Assembly (NCBI GenBank): GCA_902632875.1
Contig: CACPEI010000019.1
Coordinates: forward strand, 1 to 7,588
DNA length: 7,588 nucleotides
Direction: 5' to 3'
Source: an uncultured Pelagibacteraceae bacterium
GTDB taxonomy: Bacteria; Pseudomonadota; Alphaproteobacteria; Pelagibacterales; Pelagibacteraceae
Positions 1 to 6,697 of this stretch are shown here, piece by piece; positions within the stretch are counted from its first letter, which is position 1, and each line of letters opens with the position of its first letter. Both the position numbers and the translations under genes were made by a program. The notes below the pieces were generated by a model. That model did no database searches and had not been told where the DNA came from. It saw only the letters and a program-made list of their open reading frames with translations.

Positions 1-1
1 A

Positions 2-2794
2 TCTGAAATAGTTAACAATATCAAACAAGCATCTAAAGTTTTAAAAAAAATTGGTCTTCCTGCAATTATAAGGCCTGCATTTACACTTGGGGGTCTTGGT
101 GGTGGTATAGCAAAAGATAAAAAGGATTACCAAAAAATTATTAAAAATGGGCTTCATGAATCCCCAGTTAGCCAAGTATTAGTTGAAGAATGTTTAGAGG
201 GCTGGAAAGAATTTGAGATGGAAGTTGTAAGAGATAAAAAAGATAACTGCATTATTATATGCTCGATTGAAAATGTTGATCCTATGGGAATTCATACTGG
301 AGATTCAGTAACAGTCGCACCAGCACTTACTTTGACAGATAAAGAATATCAAGTAATGAGAAATGCTTCTATTGCATGTTTAAGAAAAATTGGAGTTGAG
401 ACTGGTGGATCAAATGTTCAATTTGCCATTAATCCAAAAAATGGGCGAATGGTAGTAATTGAAATGAATCCTAGAGTATCAAGATCATCTGCTCTTGCAT
501 CAAAAGCAACTGGATTTCCTATAGCAAAAGTTGCTGCTAAACTCGCAATTGGTTACACATTAGATGAGTTAAAAAATGAAATTACTAAGGTGACACCTGC
601 TTCATTTGAACCTAGTATTGATTATGTTGTAACAAAAATTCCAAGATTTACTTTTGAAAAATTCTCAACATCTCCAGCCACTTTGGGTACGTCTATGAAA
701 TCGGTTGGTGAAGCTATGGCTATTGGAAGGAACTTTAAAGAGTCTTTTCAAAAAGCACTAGTTTCTTTAGAAACAGGTTTTTCAGGGTTAGATAGAATAT
801 TTAATTTGAATAAAAATCAGATAGAAAAAAAGCTTAGAGAAAATATACCAAATAAACTTTTACTCGTTGCTGAAGCAATAAGAAAAAAAATTAAGTTAAA
901 AAGAATTTTTAAGTTATCAAAAATAGATCCATGGTTTCTTGAGCAAATTAAAGAAATAGTAGAAAGTGAAAATAGAATTAAAAATAATGGCCTTCCAAAA
1001 AATTTTGGTGAATTTAATAAAATTAAATCAATAGGCTTCTCTGACAGAAAATTAGCAGAATTATCAAATTTATCTGAAGATATTGTAAGAAGAAAAAGGA
1101 CTGCTCTTAAAATTTTACCAGTATTTAAAAAAGTTGATACATGCGCAGCTGAATTTAAATCTTTTACACCCTATATGTATTCAACGTATCAACGAAATTT
1201 ATCCATAAATTCAGAATGTGAGGCTGATCCATCTGGAAAAAGGAAAATTATTATTTTGGGAGGGGGTCCTAACAGGATAGGCCAAGGAATAGAATTTGAC
1301 TACTGCTGTTGCCAAGCGAGTTTTTCATTAAAAGAAGTTGGATTTGAAACAATTATGGTTAATTGCAATCCTGAAACAGTTTCAACAGATTATGATACTA
1401 GTGACCGACTATATTTTGAACCTCTAAAAGAAGAATATGTTTTCAATATAATTAAAAAAGAAAAAGAAAAAGGAAATTTGGTTGGAATAATTGCACAGTT
1501 CGGTGGTCAAACTCCAATAAAACTTGCGAAATTTTTGCATGACAACAAACTTCCAATTTTAGGAACACAGTACACATCAATTGATTTAGCTGAAGATAGA
1601 GATAGATTTAGAAATTTACTTTACAAGTTAAAACTTAAACAGGCTGAGAGTGGAATTGCAAAAACAGTAAAAGAAGCAATTAAAATTGCTGAGAATATTG
1701 GTCTACCATTAATAGTCAGACCATCTTATGTTTTAGGTGGTAGAGCAATGGAGATTGTTTATGAGAAAAGTCAACTAAGAAACTTTGTTGATGAAGCATT
1801 TAAAGTTGCAGAAGAAAATCCAATTTTAATTGATAAGTTTATTGATCACGCAATGGAGGTTGATGTTGATGCAATATCAGATGGAAAACAAGTTCATGTA
1901 GCTGGTATAATGCAACATATTGAGGAGGCAGGTATTCACTCTGGAGACTCGGCCTGCAGTCTTCCCCCGGTTTCAATTAAACCTTATTTGATTAAAAAAA
2001 TTGAAAGTCAAACTAAAAAACTAGCATTAGCGTTAAAGGTAAAGGGTTTTATGAATATACAATTTGCAATAAAGAAAGATGAAATTTTTGTAATTGAAGT
2101 AAACCCTAGGGCAAGTAGAACTGTGCCTTTCGTTTCAAAAGCAAAAGGTCTTCCTTTTGCTAAAATTGCATCAAGAGTAATGGCTGGTGAAAAATTATCA
2201 AAATTTGATTTAAAAGATAAATCTAAAGGCATGTATGCTGTTAAAGAAGCTGTATTTCCTTTTAATAAATTTCCAAATAGTGACTTACTTTTAGGTCCCG
2301 AGATGAAATCTACTGGTGAAGTGATGGGTTTTGATAAAAATTTTGGTATGGCATTTGCTAAAAGTCAAATAGCCTCAGCAAATTCTTTACCAACAAATGG
2401 TCTTGCCTTTATATCACTAAAAGACTCCCACAAAGATGAAGGTATTGATCTTGCAAAAAAATTAATAAAGTTAAGTTTTAAACTTTGTGCAACTAAAGGT
2501 ACAGCTGAATATATAAAAAAACATGGAATGAACTGTAGTACAATTAATAAAGTAAGTAGTGGATCACCTCATATTGTTGACGTTTTGAATTCAAAAAAAA
2601 TTTCATTAGTAATTAACACTGGTGGTGGCAATAGCGAACATAGACTTAATGATGCAATAGCGTTGAGAAGAGCAACTCTTAAAAACAAAGTTCCATATTG
2701 TACAAACATGTCTACAGCACTAGCATTTATTGAAGGGATTAAATCCCTTAAAACAAAAAAATTAGAAGTTAATGCACTTCAACAGAAAAATTAG
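2..2794 (+). CDS. carB: Carbamoyl-phosphate synthase large subunit (5' end missing)
   Basis: This subunit uses ammonia from CarA-bound glutamine, bicarbonate and two ATP to make carbamoyl phosphate for pyrimidine and arginine synthesis in the cytoplasm. The frame is open from the left edge, so the gene starts upstream. About 930 codons are visible, beginning near residue 146 of the roughly 1073-residue E. coli enzyme. Visible residues 1-260 are the carboxyphosphate ATP-grasp half, with RPAFTLGG (24-31), [18 protein letters not shown] and [11 protein letters not shown]. Residues near 263-410 are the oligomerisation domain, including [10 protein letters not shown]. The second, carbamate-phosphorylating half starts near 415 with [15 protein letters not shown] and continues through [42 protein letters not shown] and [16 protein letters not shown]. 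The last 120 or so residues form the MGS-like allosteric domain ([26 protein letters not shown]). All landmark motifs in the visible part are intact. The ATG at 218 is internal and is not the start. A hairpin with a T-run follows the stop. Confidence 0.97.
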   Translation, partial: SEIVNNIKQASKVLKKIGLPAIIRPAFTLGGLGGGIAKDKKDYQKIIKNGLHESPVSQVLVEECLEGWKEFEMEVVRDKKDNCIIICSIENVDPMGIHTGDSVTVAPALTLTDKEYQVMRNASIACLRKIGVETGGSNVQFAINPKNGRMVVIEMNPRVSRSSALASKATGFPIAKVAAKLAIGYTLDELKNEITKVTPASFEPSIDYVVTKIPRFTFEKFSTSPATLGTSMKSVGEAMAIGRNFKESFQKALVSLETGFSGLDRIFNLNKNQIEKKLRENIPNKLLLVAEAIRKKIKLKRIFKLSKIDPWFLEQIKEIVESENRIKNNGLPKNFGEFNKIKSIGFSDRKLAELSNLSEDIVRRKRTALKILPVFKKVDTCAAEFKSFTPYMYSTYQRNLSINSECEADPSGKRKIIILGGGPNRIGQGIEFDYCCCQASFSLKEVGFETIMVNCNPETVSTDYDTSDRLYFEPLKEEYVFNIIKKEKEKGNLVGIIAQFGGQTPIKLAKFLHDNKLPILGTQYTSIDLAEDRDRFRNLLYKLKLKQAESGIAKTVKEAIKIAENIGLPLIVRPSYVLGGRAMEIVYEKSQLRNFVDEAFKVAEENPILIDKFIDHAMEVDVDAISDGKQVHVAGIMQHIEEAGIHSGDSACSLPPVSIKPYLIKKIESQTKKLALALKVKGFMNIQFAIKKDEIFVIEVNPRASRTVPFVSKAKGLPFAKIASRVMAGEKLSKFDLKDKSKGMYAVKEAVFPFNKFPNSDLLLGPEMKSTGEVMGFDKNFGMAFAKSQIASANSLPTNGLAFISLKDSHKDEGIDLAKKLIKLSFKLCATKGTAEYIKKHGMNCSTINKVSSGSPHIVDVLNSKKISLVINTGGGNSEHRLNDAIALRRATLKNKVPYCTNMSTALAFIEGIKSLKTKKLEVNALQQKN

Positions 2795-2820
2795 ATTTCA
2801 ATTAAAAGTTGAAATTTTTT
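2795..2820 (+). terminator. Candidate AT-rich intrinsic terminator after carB
   Basis: Immediately after the carB stop, ATTTCAA (2795-2801) pairs with TTGAAAT (2809-2815). The loop TTAAAAG can be tightened by one T-G and one T-A pair to an AAA triloop. A T-run reaches 2820. The geometry fits a Rho-independent terminator, but the stem has a single G-C pair and would be weak. Such A/T-only stems are expected in a genome this AT-rich. Read-through into the small gene downstream is possible. Confidence 0.45.
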
Positions 2821-2878
2821 AATTACGCCTAATATTTGATAAATTTCAAACATTAAAAAAACCCAAAATGATACAAAT

Positions 2879-2884
2879 TATAAT
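2879..2884 (+). promoter_or_regulatory. Possible -10 element (TATAAT) for the 81-residue ORF
   Basis: TATAAT matches the sigma-70 -10 consensus exactly and lies 41 bp before the ATG at 2926. It would give a transcript starting near 2891 with a leader of about 35 nt. No convincing -35 hexamer sits 16-18 bp upstream, where the sequence is A-rich. Chance matches to TATAAT are frequent at this base composition, so this is tentative. Confidence 0.3.
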
Positions 2885-2927
2885 TGCAAAAATTAAAAAA
2901 AATTTAGAAAATCTAATTTGCAATTAT
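2880..2927. repeat. 11-bp perfect inverted repeat overlapping a start codon
   Basis: ATAATTGCAAA (2880-2890) and TTTGCAATTAT (2917-2927) are exact reverse complements separated by 26 bp. The left arm overlaps the TATAAT at 2879-2884. The right arm ends on the second base of the ATG at 2926. The spacer also contains a smaller hairpin, TTAGA-AAA-TCTAA. The repeat could act in DNA as a paired operator, or in RNA as a stem hiding the start codon if transcription begins upstream (for example by read-through from carB). Which, if either, cannot be told from one sequence. Confidence 0.5.
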
Positions 2928-3171
2928 GAGTTCAGAAATTCATCAATATATCGAAACTGCGATTGATAGAAAAAAAAATCTGTTAAACGCAGAAATTATA
3001 GATTTTCCTATTGATTACGAAAAAAATAATAAGACAAATCTAGTTTTAAATTCGAATACGTTTTGGAAAATCACAGATAAATCAAATAATGATCAACTAA
3101 GAGCAGTAACTGGTATCTGTTTCATTTTAGCTATATTAACAATAGCAGGTTTGTACTCAAATTTTCTCTAA
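2926..3171 (+). CDS. Small protein with one C-terminal membrane helix, unknown function
   Basis: I do not recognise a family for this 81-residue protein. The first 59 or so residues are hydrophilic and rich in Asn, Lys, Asp and Glu, with no signal peptide. Residues 60-78 (AVTGICFILAILTIAGLYS) form one strongly hydrophobic helix that nearly ends the protein, so it looks tail-anchored with its N-terminal part in the cytoplasm. The only plausible start is the ATG at 2926: an in-frame TAA at 2914 closes the frame just upstream, leaving only ATT at 2923 as a poor alternative. No Shine-Dalgarno is visible, which is common in this window. An inverted repeat overlaps the start. The gene lies downstream of carB in the same direction but beyond a candidate terminator, and is convergent with the oxygenase-like gene 9 bp away. 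That it is a real gene is likely from the clean helix and the fit between neighbours, but unproven. Confidence 0.6.
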   Translation: MSSEIHQYIETAIDRKKNLLNAEIIDFPIDYEKNNKTNLVLNSNTFWKITDKSNNDQLRAVTGICFILAILTIAGLYSNFL

Positions 3172-3180
3172 AAATTTTTA
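3169..3180. other. Convergent junction with 12-bp palindrome TAAAAATTTTTA
   Basis: The 9-bp gap between the stop of the 81-residue ORF and the stop of the oxygenase-like gene, together with the first stop codon, forms a perfect 12-bp palindrome. It has no loop, so it is not a standard terminator hairpin. It gives an A-run followed by a T-run on both strands, which might weakly assist transcript ending in either direction. Confidence 0.3.
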
Positions 3181-3843
3181 CTATTTTACTTTCCAATCTG
3201 TTTTGAAAGTAACATAATTGACTTGTAAACATCTTCTTTCATTAACAATTTTTTTTTTTTCCATTCCATGCCATGTGTTTGGGCCACTGGTAAAAAAATA
3301 ACCGAAATTATGCTTATATGGAACTGTTTTAACCTTTTCTAATTTTTGATTGTAAAAATCAGTACCTAAATCTTCAGACTCATTCTTATTATTTACAAAA
3401 ATAAGTCCTGACATTAATTTTTCTTTAATATCACAATGAGGTTTAAGCCAAAATCCTTCTCTGTCACATATTACCTCTACTCTAACGAATGAATTTGATA
3501 AATCTTTGTTAATCATCTTAGAGATTGTTTGATAGGTCTCTTGAGATTGAAGTTCATTTATAAATTTAACAAGATTAGGAAATTGAGAGGCGTTTTCTTT
3601 TGATACAAAACATCTGAATTTTATTGCTTTCCCGCCTGATGCTATTCCTTTTCTAAACTCAGCTCCTCCACCATCAATTGCTCTCGTGCCATCGTATGCT
3701 AAATTATGTTTGCTTACATCTGGAATATCTGCTTTAATAATTTCTTCGATTGCACCTTCAGTTAAAGGATTATTATACTCCCAATGATCAAATGGATTTT
3801 CATATTTTTTTGATTCATTTTTAATTGCATTAAGAAAAGTCAT
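3181..3843 (-). CDS. 2-oxoglutarate/Fe(II)-dependent oxygenase-like protein
   Basis: This 220-residue protein resembles the 2OG-Fe(II) oxygenase superfamily, whose members couple decarboxylation of 2-oxoglutarate to hydroxylation or related oxidation. Its second half shows the double-stranded beta-helix pattern. KPHCDI supplies the first metal ligands, H136 and D138. GTDFYN (160-165) fits the middle strands. NTWHGM gives the distal histidine H192. The arginine pair in ERRCLQVNYV (R203/R204), about 11 residues later, fits the 2-oxoglutarate carboxylate anchor. The first 120 residues are less conserved and may hold the substrate-specific part. The substrate cannot be named; small-molecule, protein and glycan targets are all open. 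Its ATG lies inside the end of the ELM1-family gene (14-bp overlap), so the two are probably translated together. A run of 12 A residues in the coding strand (3249-3260) lies between H192 and the arginines and keeps the frame. Confidence 0.75.
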   Translation of the reverse strand: MTFLNAIKNESKKYENPFDHWEYNNPLTEGAIEEIIKADIPDVSKHNLAYDGTRAIDGGGAEFRKGIASGGKAIKFRCFVSKENASQFPNLVKFINELQSQETYQTISKMINKDLSNSFVRVEVICDREGFWLKPHCDIKEKLMSGLIFVNNKNESEDLGTDFYNQKLEKVKTVPYKHNFGYFFTSGPNTWHGMEKKKIVNERRCLQVNYVTFKTDWKVK

Positions 3844-4780
3844 AATTTTTTAATTTTTCTTTTATATATCCTGATATCCTATCAGTTTCATTAAGTTTAT
3901 TATAGTCCCATGTCTCTAGTGAATTTTCTAAATCCTTAATGATATTAAGAGACTTAAATAATTCATAAAATTTTCTAAATCTACTATTTTTTTTCACTGG
4001 CGTCATTTGAGCAACATAAATTGGTTTACCAGTCATAGCTGCCTCAGAAATCATTGATGTTGAGTCACATGTTACTATTATATGATTTGATAATTTTAGT
4101 GCAGATAAATAAGCTTTTTTATCAACTTCAGTGATGATCAGTTGATTTTTATCAAAATATTTTTTTGCTAAATCTATAATATTTTGAGGAGTTCTCAAAG
4201 AAGGAATAAAAATTAATTGAAAATTTTTTTTGATAAAGATGTTGTAAATTCTTAAAAATATTTGCTCGACGCTTTTTTCGTCAAAATTATAATATTTATT
4301 AGGGCCCCCCATTATAAGGGTAGCTATTTTTTCCTTTTTAATATGAGGTTTCAAATAATCGATATTTTGACTTAATTCATCATCTGTTAAATAATGAATT
4401 GCTCCTTTACTGTTTAAAACATTTGAGCCTGTTAAACCATCATGTTCAGGTGCAATTATGAAATCAAAATTATTTAATGATACTTTGGGATCTTGTATAT
4501 GAATATTCATTATTTTATTTTTAAATTTTTTTTTTAAATAAATAGAGGGAATTACACTTTTTCTTCCACAAGAAATAACAATGTCAAAATCTTCATCAAT
4601 ATTGTTTTTAAAAACAAAACTTTTAATTGGAGTAAATTTAGGTGGTATTAATTTCCAGAAGTTATTTATTTCAATTTTCTCGTGTATAAAATCTAAATTT
4701 AAAGACTTTGCGAGACCTTCAACTTGACTTATCATACCATGCATACCTTCGGTCAATAATAAACCTTTTAATTTAGTCAT
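3830..4780 (-). CDS. Mitochondrial fission ELM1-like family protein
   Basis: This 316-residue protein matches the ELM1-like family (Pfam Mito_fiss_Elm1), shared by Alphaproteobacteria and plants; plant ELM1 recruits a dynamin to mitochondria. Its hallmark stretches are SCGRKS (70-75), IQDP (95-98), APEHD (110-114), GGPN (158-161), PSLRTP (193-198), CDSTSMISEA (238-247), TGKPIYV and LNETDRI (296-302). The layout of two alpha/beta halves, with GGPN in the middle and the CDSTSMISEA / GKP region near the end, resembles GT-B glycosyltransferases, so a nucleotide-sugar role is an inference made for the family, not a demonstrated one. There is no signal peptide or clear membrane helix. It starts at the ATG at 4780, only 21 bp from the divergent trxB start, and is the first gene of a two-gene unit with the oxygenase-like gene. 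The bacterial function is unknown to me. Family assignment is firm; activity is not. Confidence 0.88.
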   Translation of the reverse strand: MTKLKGLLLTEGMHGMISQVEGLAKSLNLDFIHEKIEINNFWKLIPPKFTPIKSFVFKNNIDEDFDIVISCGRKSVIPSIYLKKKFKNKIMNIHIQDPKVSLNNFDFIIAPEHDGLTGSNVLNSKGAIHYLTDDELSQNIDYLKPHIKKEKIATLIMGGPNKYYNFDEKSVEQIFLRIYNIFIKKNFQLIFIPSLRTPQNIIDLAKKYFDKNQLIITEVDKKAYLSALKLSNHIIVTCDSTSMISEAAMTGKPIYVAQMTPVKKNSRFRKFYELFKSLNIIKDLENSLETWDYNKLNETDRISGYIKEKLKNYDFS

Positions 4781-4801
4781 TAATCACTATATAGCTTTCA
4801 T
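4781..4801. promoter_or_regulatory. 21-bp divergent intergenic region with palindromic CTATATAG
   Basis: Only 21 bp separate the ELM1-family and trxB start codons. The gap contains the perfect palindrome CTATATAG (4787-4794). Read on the plus strand it gives TATATA ending 8 nt before the trxB ATG. Read on the minus strand it gives TATAGT ending 5 nt before the other ATG. Each could serve as a -10 element for a leaderless or nearly leaderless mRNA. No good -35 is seen on either side; on the minus strand TTGACT occurs at about 13 bp, too short a spacing. The alternative is that both promoters lie inside the opposite coding regions. Confidence 0.4.
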
Positions 4802-5746
4802 ATGAGTCAAAATCCAACTAAACACACAAAAGTGTTAATAATTGGGTCAGGCCCTGCTGGATACACTGCAGCCGTTTATGCTGCAAGAGCAATGCTTAAT
4901 CCAATTTTAGTATATGGTTCAGAGCCTGGTGGACAACTAACCACTACAACCGATGTTGAAAATTATCCAGGGTTTGCTGATGTTATTCAAGGGCCATGGC
5001 TAATGGATCAGATGAAAGAACAAGCAAAAGCAGTTGGAACTGAAATGATAGAAGATCATATAAGTTCAGTAAATTTAAAATCTTCTCCTTTTGAGGCTAT
5101 CGGTGATACTGGTCAAAAATATACAGCTGACAGTATTATTATTTCAACAGGTGCTCAAGCTAGATGGTTAAATTTAAAATCTGAACAAGAATTTAGAGGG
5201 TTTGGTGTTTCAGCTTGTGCTACTTGTGATGGATTTTTCTTTAAAGATAAAGAGGTAGCAGTTGTGGGTGGAGGTAATGCAGCTGTAGAGGAGGCGATGT
5301 TTCTGACAAAGTTTGCATCAAAAGTAAAATTAATTCACAGACGTGATAGTTTAAGAGCAGAAAAGATGCTTCAGAAAAAATTAATGGAAAATAAAAAAAT
5401 TGAAATAATCTGGGACTCTATAGTAGAGGATGTAGTTGGAGAGCAAGATCCCAAAAATGTTAAAGGAATTAAAATAAAAAATCTTAAAACAAATAAAACT
5501 CAGGAAATTAAATTAGATGGTGTTTTTATTGCTATAGGTCATGATCCAGCTACACAGCTATTTAAAGATCAGCTCCAAATGGATAAAGAGGGTTATTTAA
5601 TTACCAAACCAGATTCAACAGAAACTAATATTCCAGGTGTTTATGCTGCTGGCGACGTTAAAGATAAAACGTTTAGACAAGCAGTGACTGCAGCTGGTAT
5701 GGGCTGCATGGCGGCCCTTGAAGCTGAAAAATTTTTATCCCATTAA
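4802..5746 (+). CDS. trxB: Thioredoxin reductase (NADPH)
   Basis: This low-molecular-weight FAD flavoenzyme passes electrons from NADPH to thioredoxin in the cytoplasm. At 314 residues it is full length (E. coli TrxB is about 320). In order: the FAD dinucleotide fold GSGPAG (15-20), GGQLTTTTDVENYPGF (43-58), the redox-active CATC (139-142) in SACATCDGFF, the NADPH fold GGGNAA (156-161) with HRRD (179-182) for the 2'-phosphate, and the second FAD motif AAGDV (282-286) followed by RQAVTAAGMGCMAA. Every catalytic and cofactor motif is intact. The ATG at 4802 places the FAD motif about 15 residues from the N-terminus, as expected. No Shine-Dalgarno is visible. The ELM1-family gene diverges 21 bp upstream, and the ADP-ribosylglycohydrolase-like gene begins 1 bp after the stop, so the two plus-strand genes are probably co-transcribed. 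Confidence 0.97.
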   Translation: MSQNPTKHTKVLIIGSGPAGYTAAVYAARAMLNPILVYGSEPGGQLTTTTDVENYPGFADVIQGPWLMDQMKEQAKAVGTEMIEDHISSVNLKSSPFEAIGDTGQKYTADSIIISTGAQARWLNLKSEQEFRGFGVSACATCDGFFFKDKEVAVVGGGNAAVEEAMFLTKFASKVKLIHRRDSLRAEKMLQKKLMENKKIEIIWDSIVEDVVGEQDPKNVKGIKIKNLKTNKTQEIKLDGVFIAIGHDPATQLFKDQLQMDKEGYLITKPDSTETNIPGVYAAGDVKDKTFRQAVTAAGMGCMAALEAEKFLSH

Positions 5747-5747
5747 G

Positions 5748-6695
5748 GTGAAGAATAATTTACATGTATTCTTAGGAGCAACTGTTGCTGACGCAGCTGC
5801 AAGACCTTTGCATTGGGTTTATAATCAAAGGAAACTTAATTCCTATATAAAAGGAAAAAAAGACTTCTCTTTTCTAAAAAAAAATAAAAGTCCTTTTTAT
5901 AATATCAAGACAGGCAAAGTCTCTGGTTACAATGAAATAGGTCAGGTCATGTTTGAAACATTGCTGGAAAGTCATGACAATATCGATCAACGTTTTAAAA
6001 AAAATATTATGAAAAATTTTGGTCCTGGGAGTATTTATTGGAAAAATTTAGGTCTTAGATCTAAGTACAGAAAAGTAAAAGATTGGCGAGGTATAATTAA
6101 GGGACCGTGGATACATCAAAACGTGATTGAAACGATTAAAAATATTAAACTAAAAAAAAAAATAACGGGCGGCACTAAAGTTAATGAGTCTGATGGTTTT
6201 TGTGCAAGTCTTCCATACTTTTTGTACGGTTTTGATTTCAAAAGTATCGAAAAAATAATCTCTTTGGTAACTATTTCAAAGATAAGTCGTAAATATGCTT
6301 TGGCAAAATTTCATTTAATAGATCTAGCTTTAAAAGGTGCTAAAAATCCAATCAACGAATTTATTAAAAAGTTTAGAAAAAATTCCAATTTCAAAATTAT
6401 AATAAATGACATAACTAAAATAAAAAAATTTAATTCAAAATCACATTCAGCTATTGTTAAAAAGCTTGGCATGGCTTGTAGTTATCCAGGAACTTTTAAT
6501 AGCTCAATTCATGCAATATTAAATTCATCAAATTACAAGAAAGCTATTTTAAAAACAATTAAGGCTGGTGGATGTAATTGCTCTAGGGCAAATTTTATTG
6601 GTGCATATTTTGCAGCCTTGGAAGGTTTTGGCACTATTCCAAAATCATGGATTAAAAAAACTTATCCAGCAAAAAAAATTCTTGATCAGAAGTAA
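5748..6695 (+). CDS. ADP-ribosylglycohydrolase-fold protein with altered metal site
   Basis: The protein has the N- and C-terminal signatures of the ADP-ribosylglycohydrolase family (DraG / ARH / J1-crystallin): GATVADAAARP (10-20), where typical members read GxxxGDAxGxP, and AGGCNCSRANFIGAYFAA (273-290) followed by IPKSW (297-301). Typical enzymes bind two Mg ions through a TDDT motif near residue 60 and a GGDTD(S/T) motif near the C-terminus. Here the first region reads GYNEIGQ (60-66) and the second reads GGCNCS, with both aspartates replaced by cysteine. ADP-ribose hydrolysis by the standard mechanism is therefore doubtful; a structural, binding or different catalytic role is possible. 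I chose GTG at 5748, giving 315 residues, because it places the first motif 9 residues from the N-terminus and starts 1 bp after the trxB stop. A TTG at 5718 would overlap trxB by 29 bp. No in-frame ATG occurs before Met68. Likely co-transcribed with trxB. Confidence 0.82.
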   Translation: MKNNLHVFLGATVADAAARPLHWVYNQRKLNSYIKGKKDFSFLKKNKSPFYNIKTGKVSGYNEIGQVMFETLLESHDNIDQRFKKNIMKNFGPGSIYWKNLGLRSKYRKVKDWRGIIKGPWIHQNVIETIKNIKLKKKITGGTKVNESDGFCASLPYFLYGFDFKSIEKIISLVTISKISRKYALAKFHLIDLALKGAKNPINEFIKKFRKNSNFKIIINDITKIKKFNSKSHSAIVKKLGMACSYPGTFNSSIHAILNSSNYKKAILKTIKAGGCNCSRANFIGAYFAALEGFGTIPKSWIKKTYPAKKILDQK

Positions 6696-6697
6696 AT

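Noticed and set aside
218..220. ATG at 218 as the start of carB
   Set aside because: The frame is open back to position 2 and encodes conserved CarB sequence (RPAFTLGG), so this Met is internal, in FEMEVV.
2008..2232. Minus-strand ORF of 74 codons inside carB
   Set aside because: It lies wholly within the conserved second ATP-grasp half of carB, its protein shows no recognisable motif, and it is best explained as an antisense shadow of that gene.
2835..2850. TTTGA-TAAATT-TCAAA hairpin in the carB downstream gap
   Set aside because: It has only five base pairs, no T-run follows on the plus strand, and similar matches are expected by chance at this base composition.
4306..4314. GGGCCCCCC patch as a GC-rich regulatory or inserted element
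   Set aside because: It encodes the conserved GGPN motif of the ELM1-family protein on the minus strand, so coding constraint explains the local GC content.
5718..5747. TTG start for the ADP-ribosylglycohydrolase-like gene
   Set aside because: It would overlap trxB by 29 bp and add ten residues with no family counterpart. GTG at 5748 gives a better-placed N-terminus, though TTG is not excluded.
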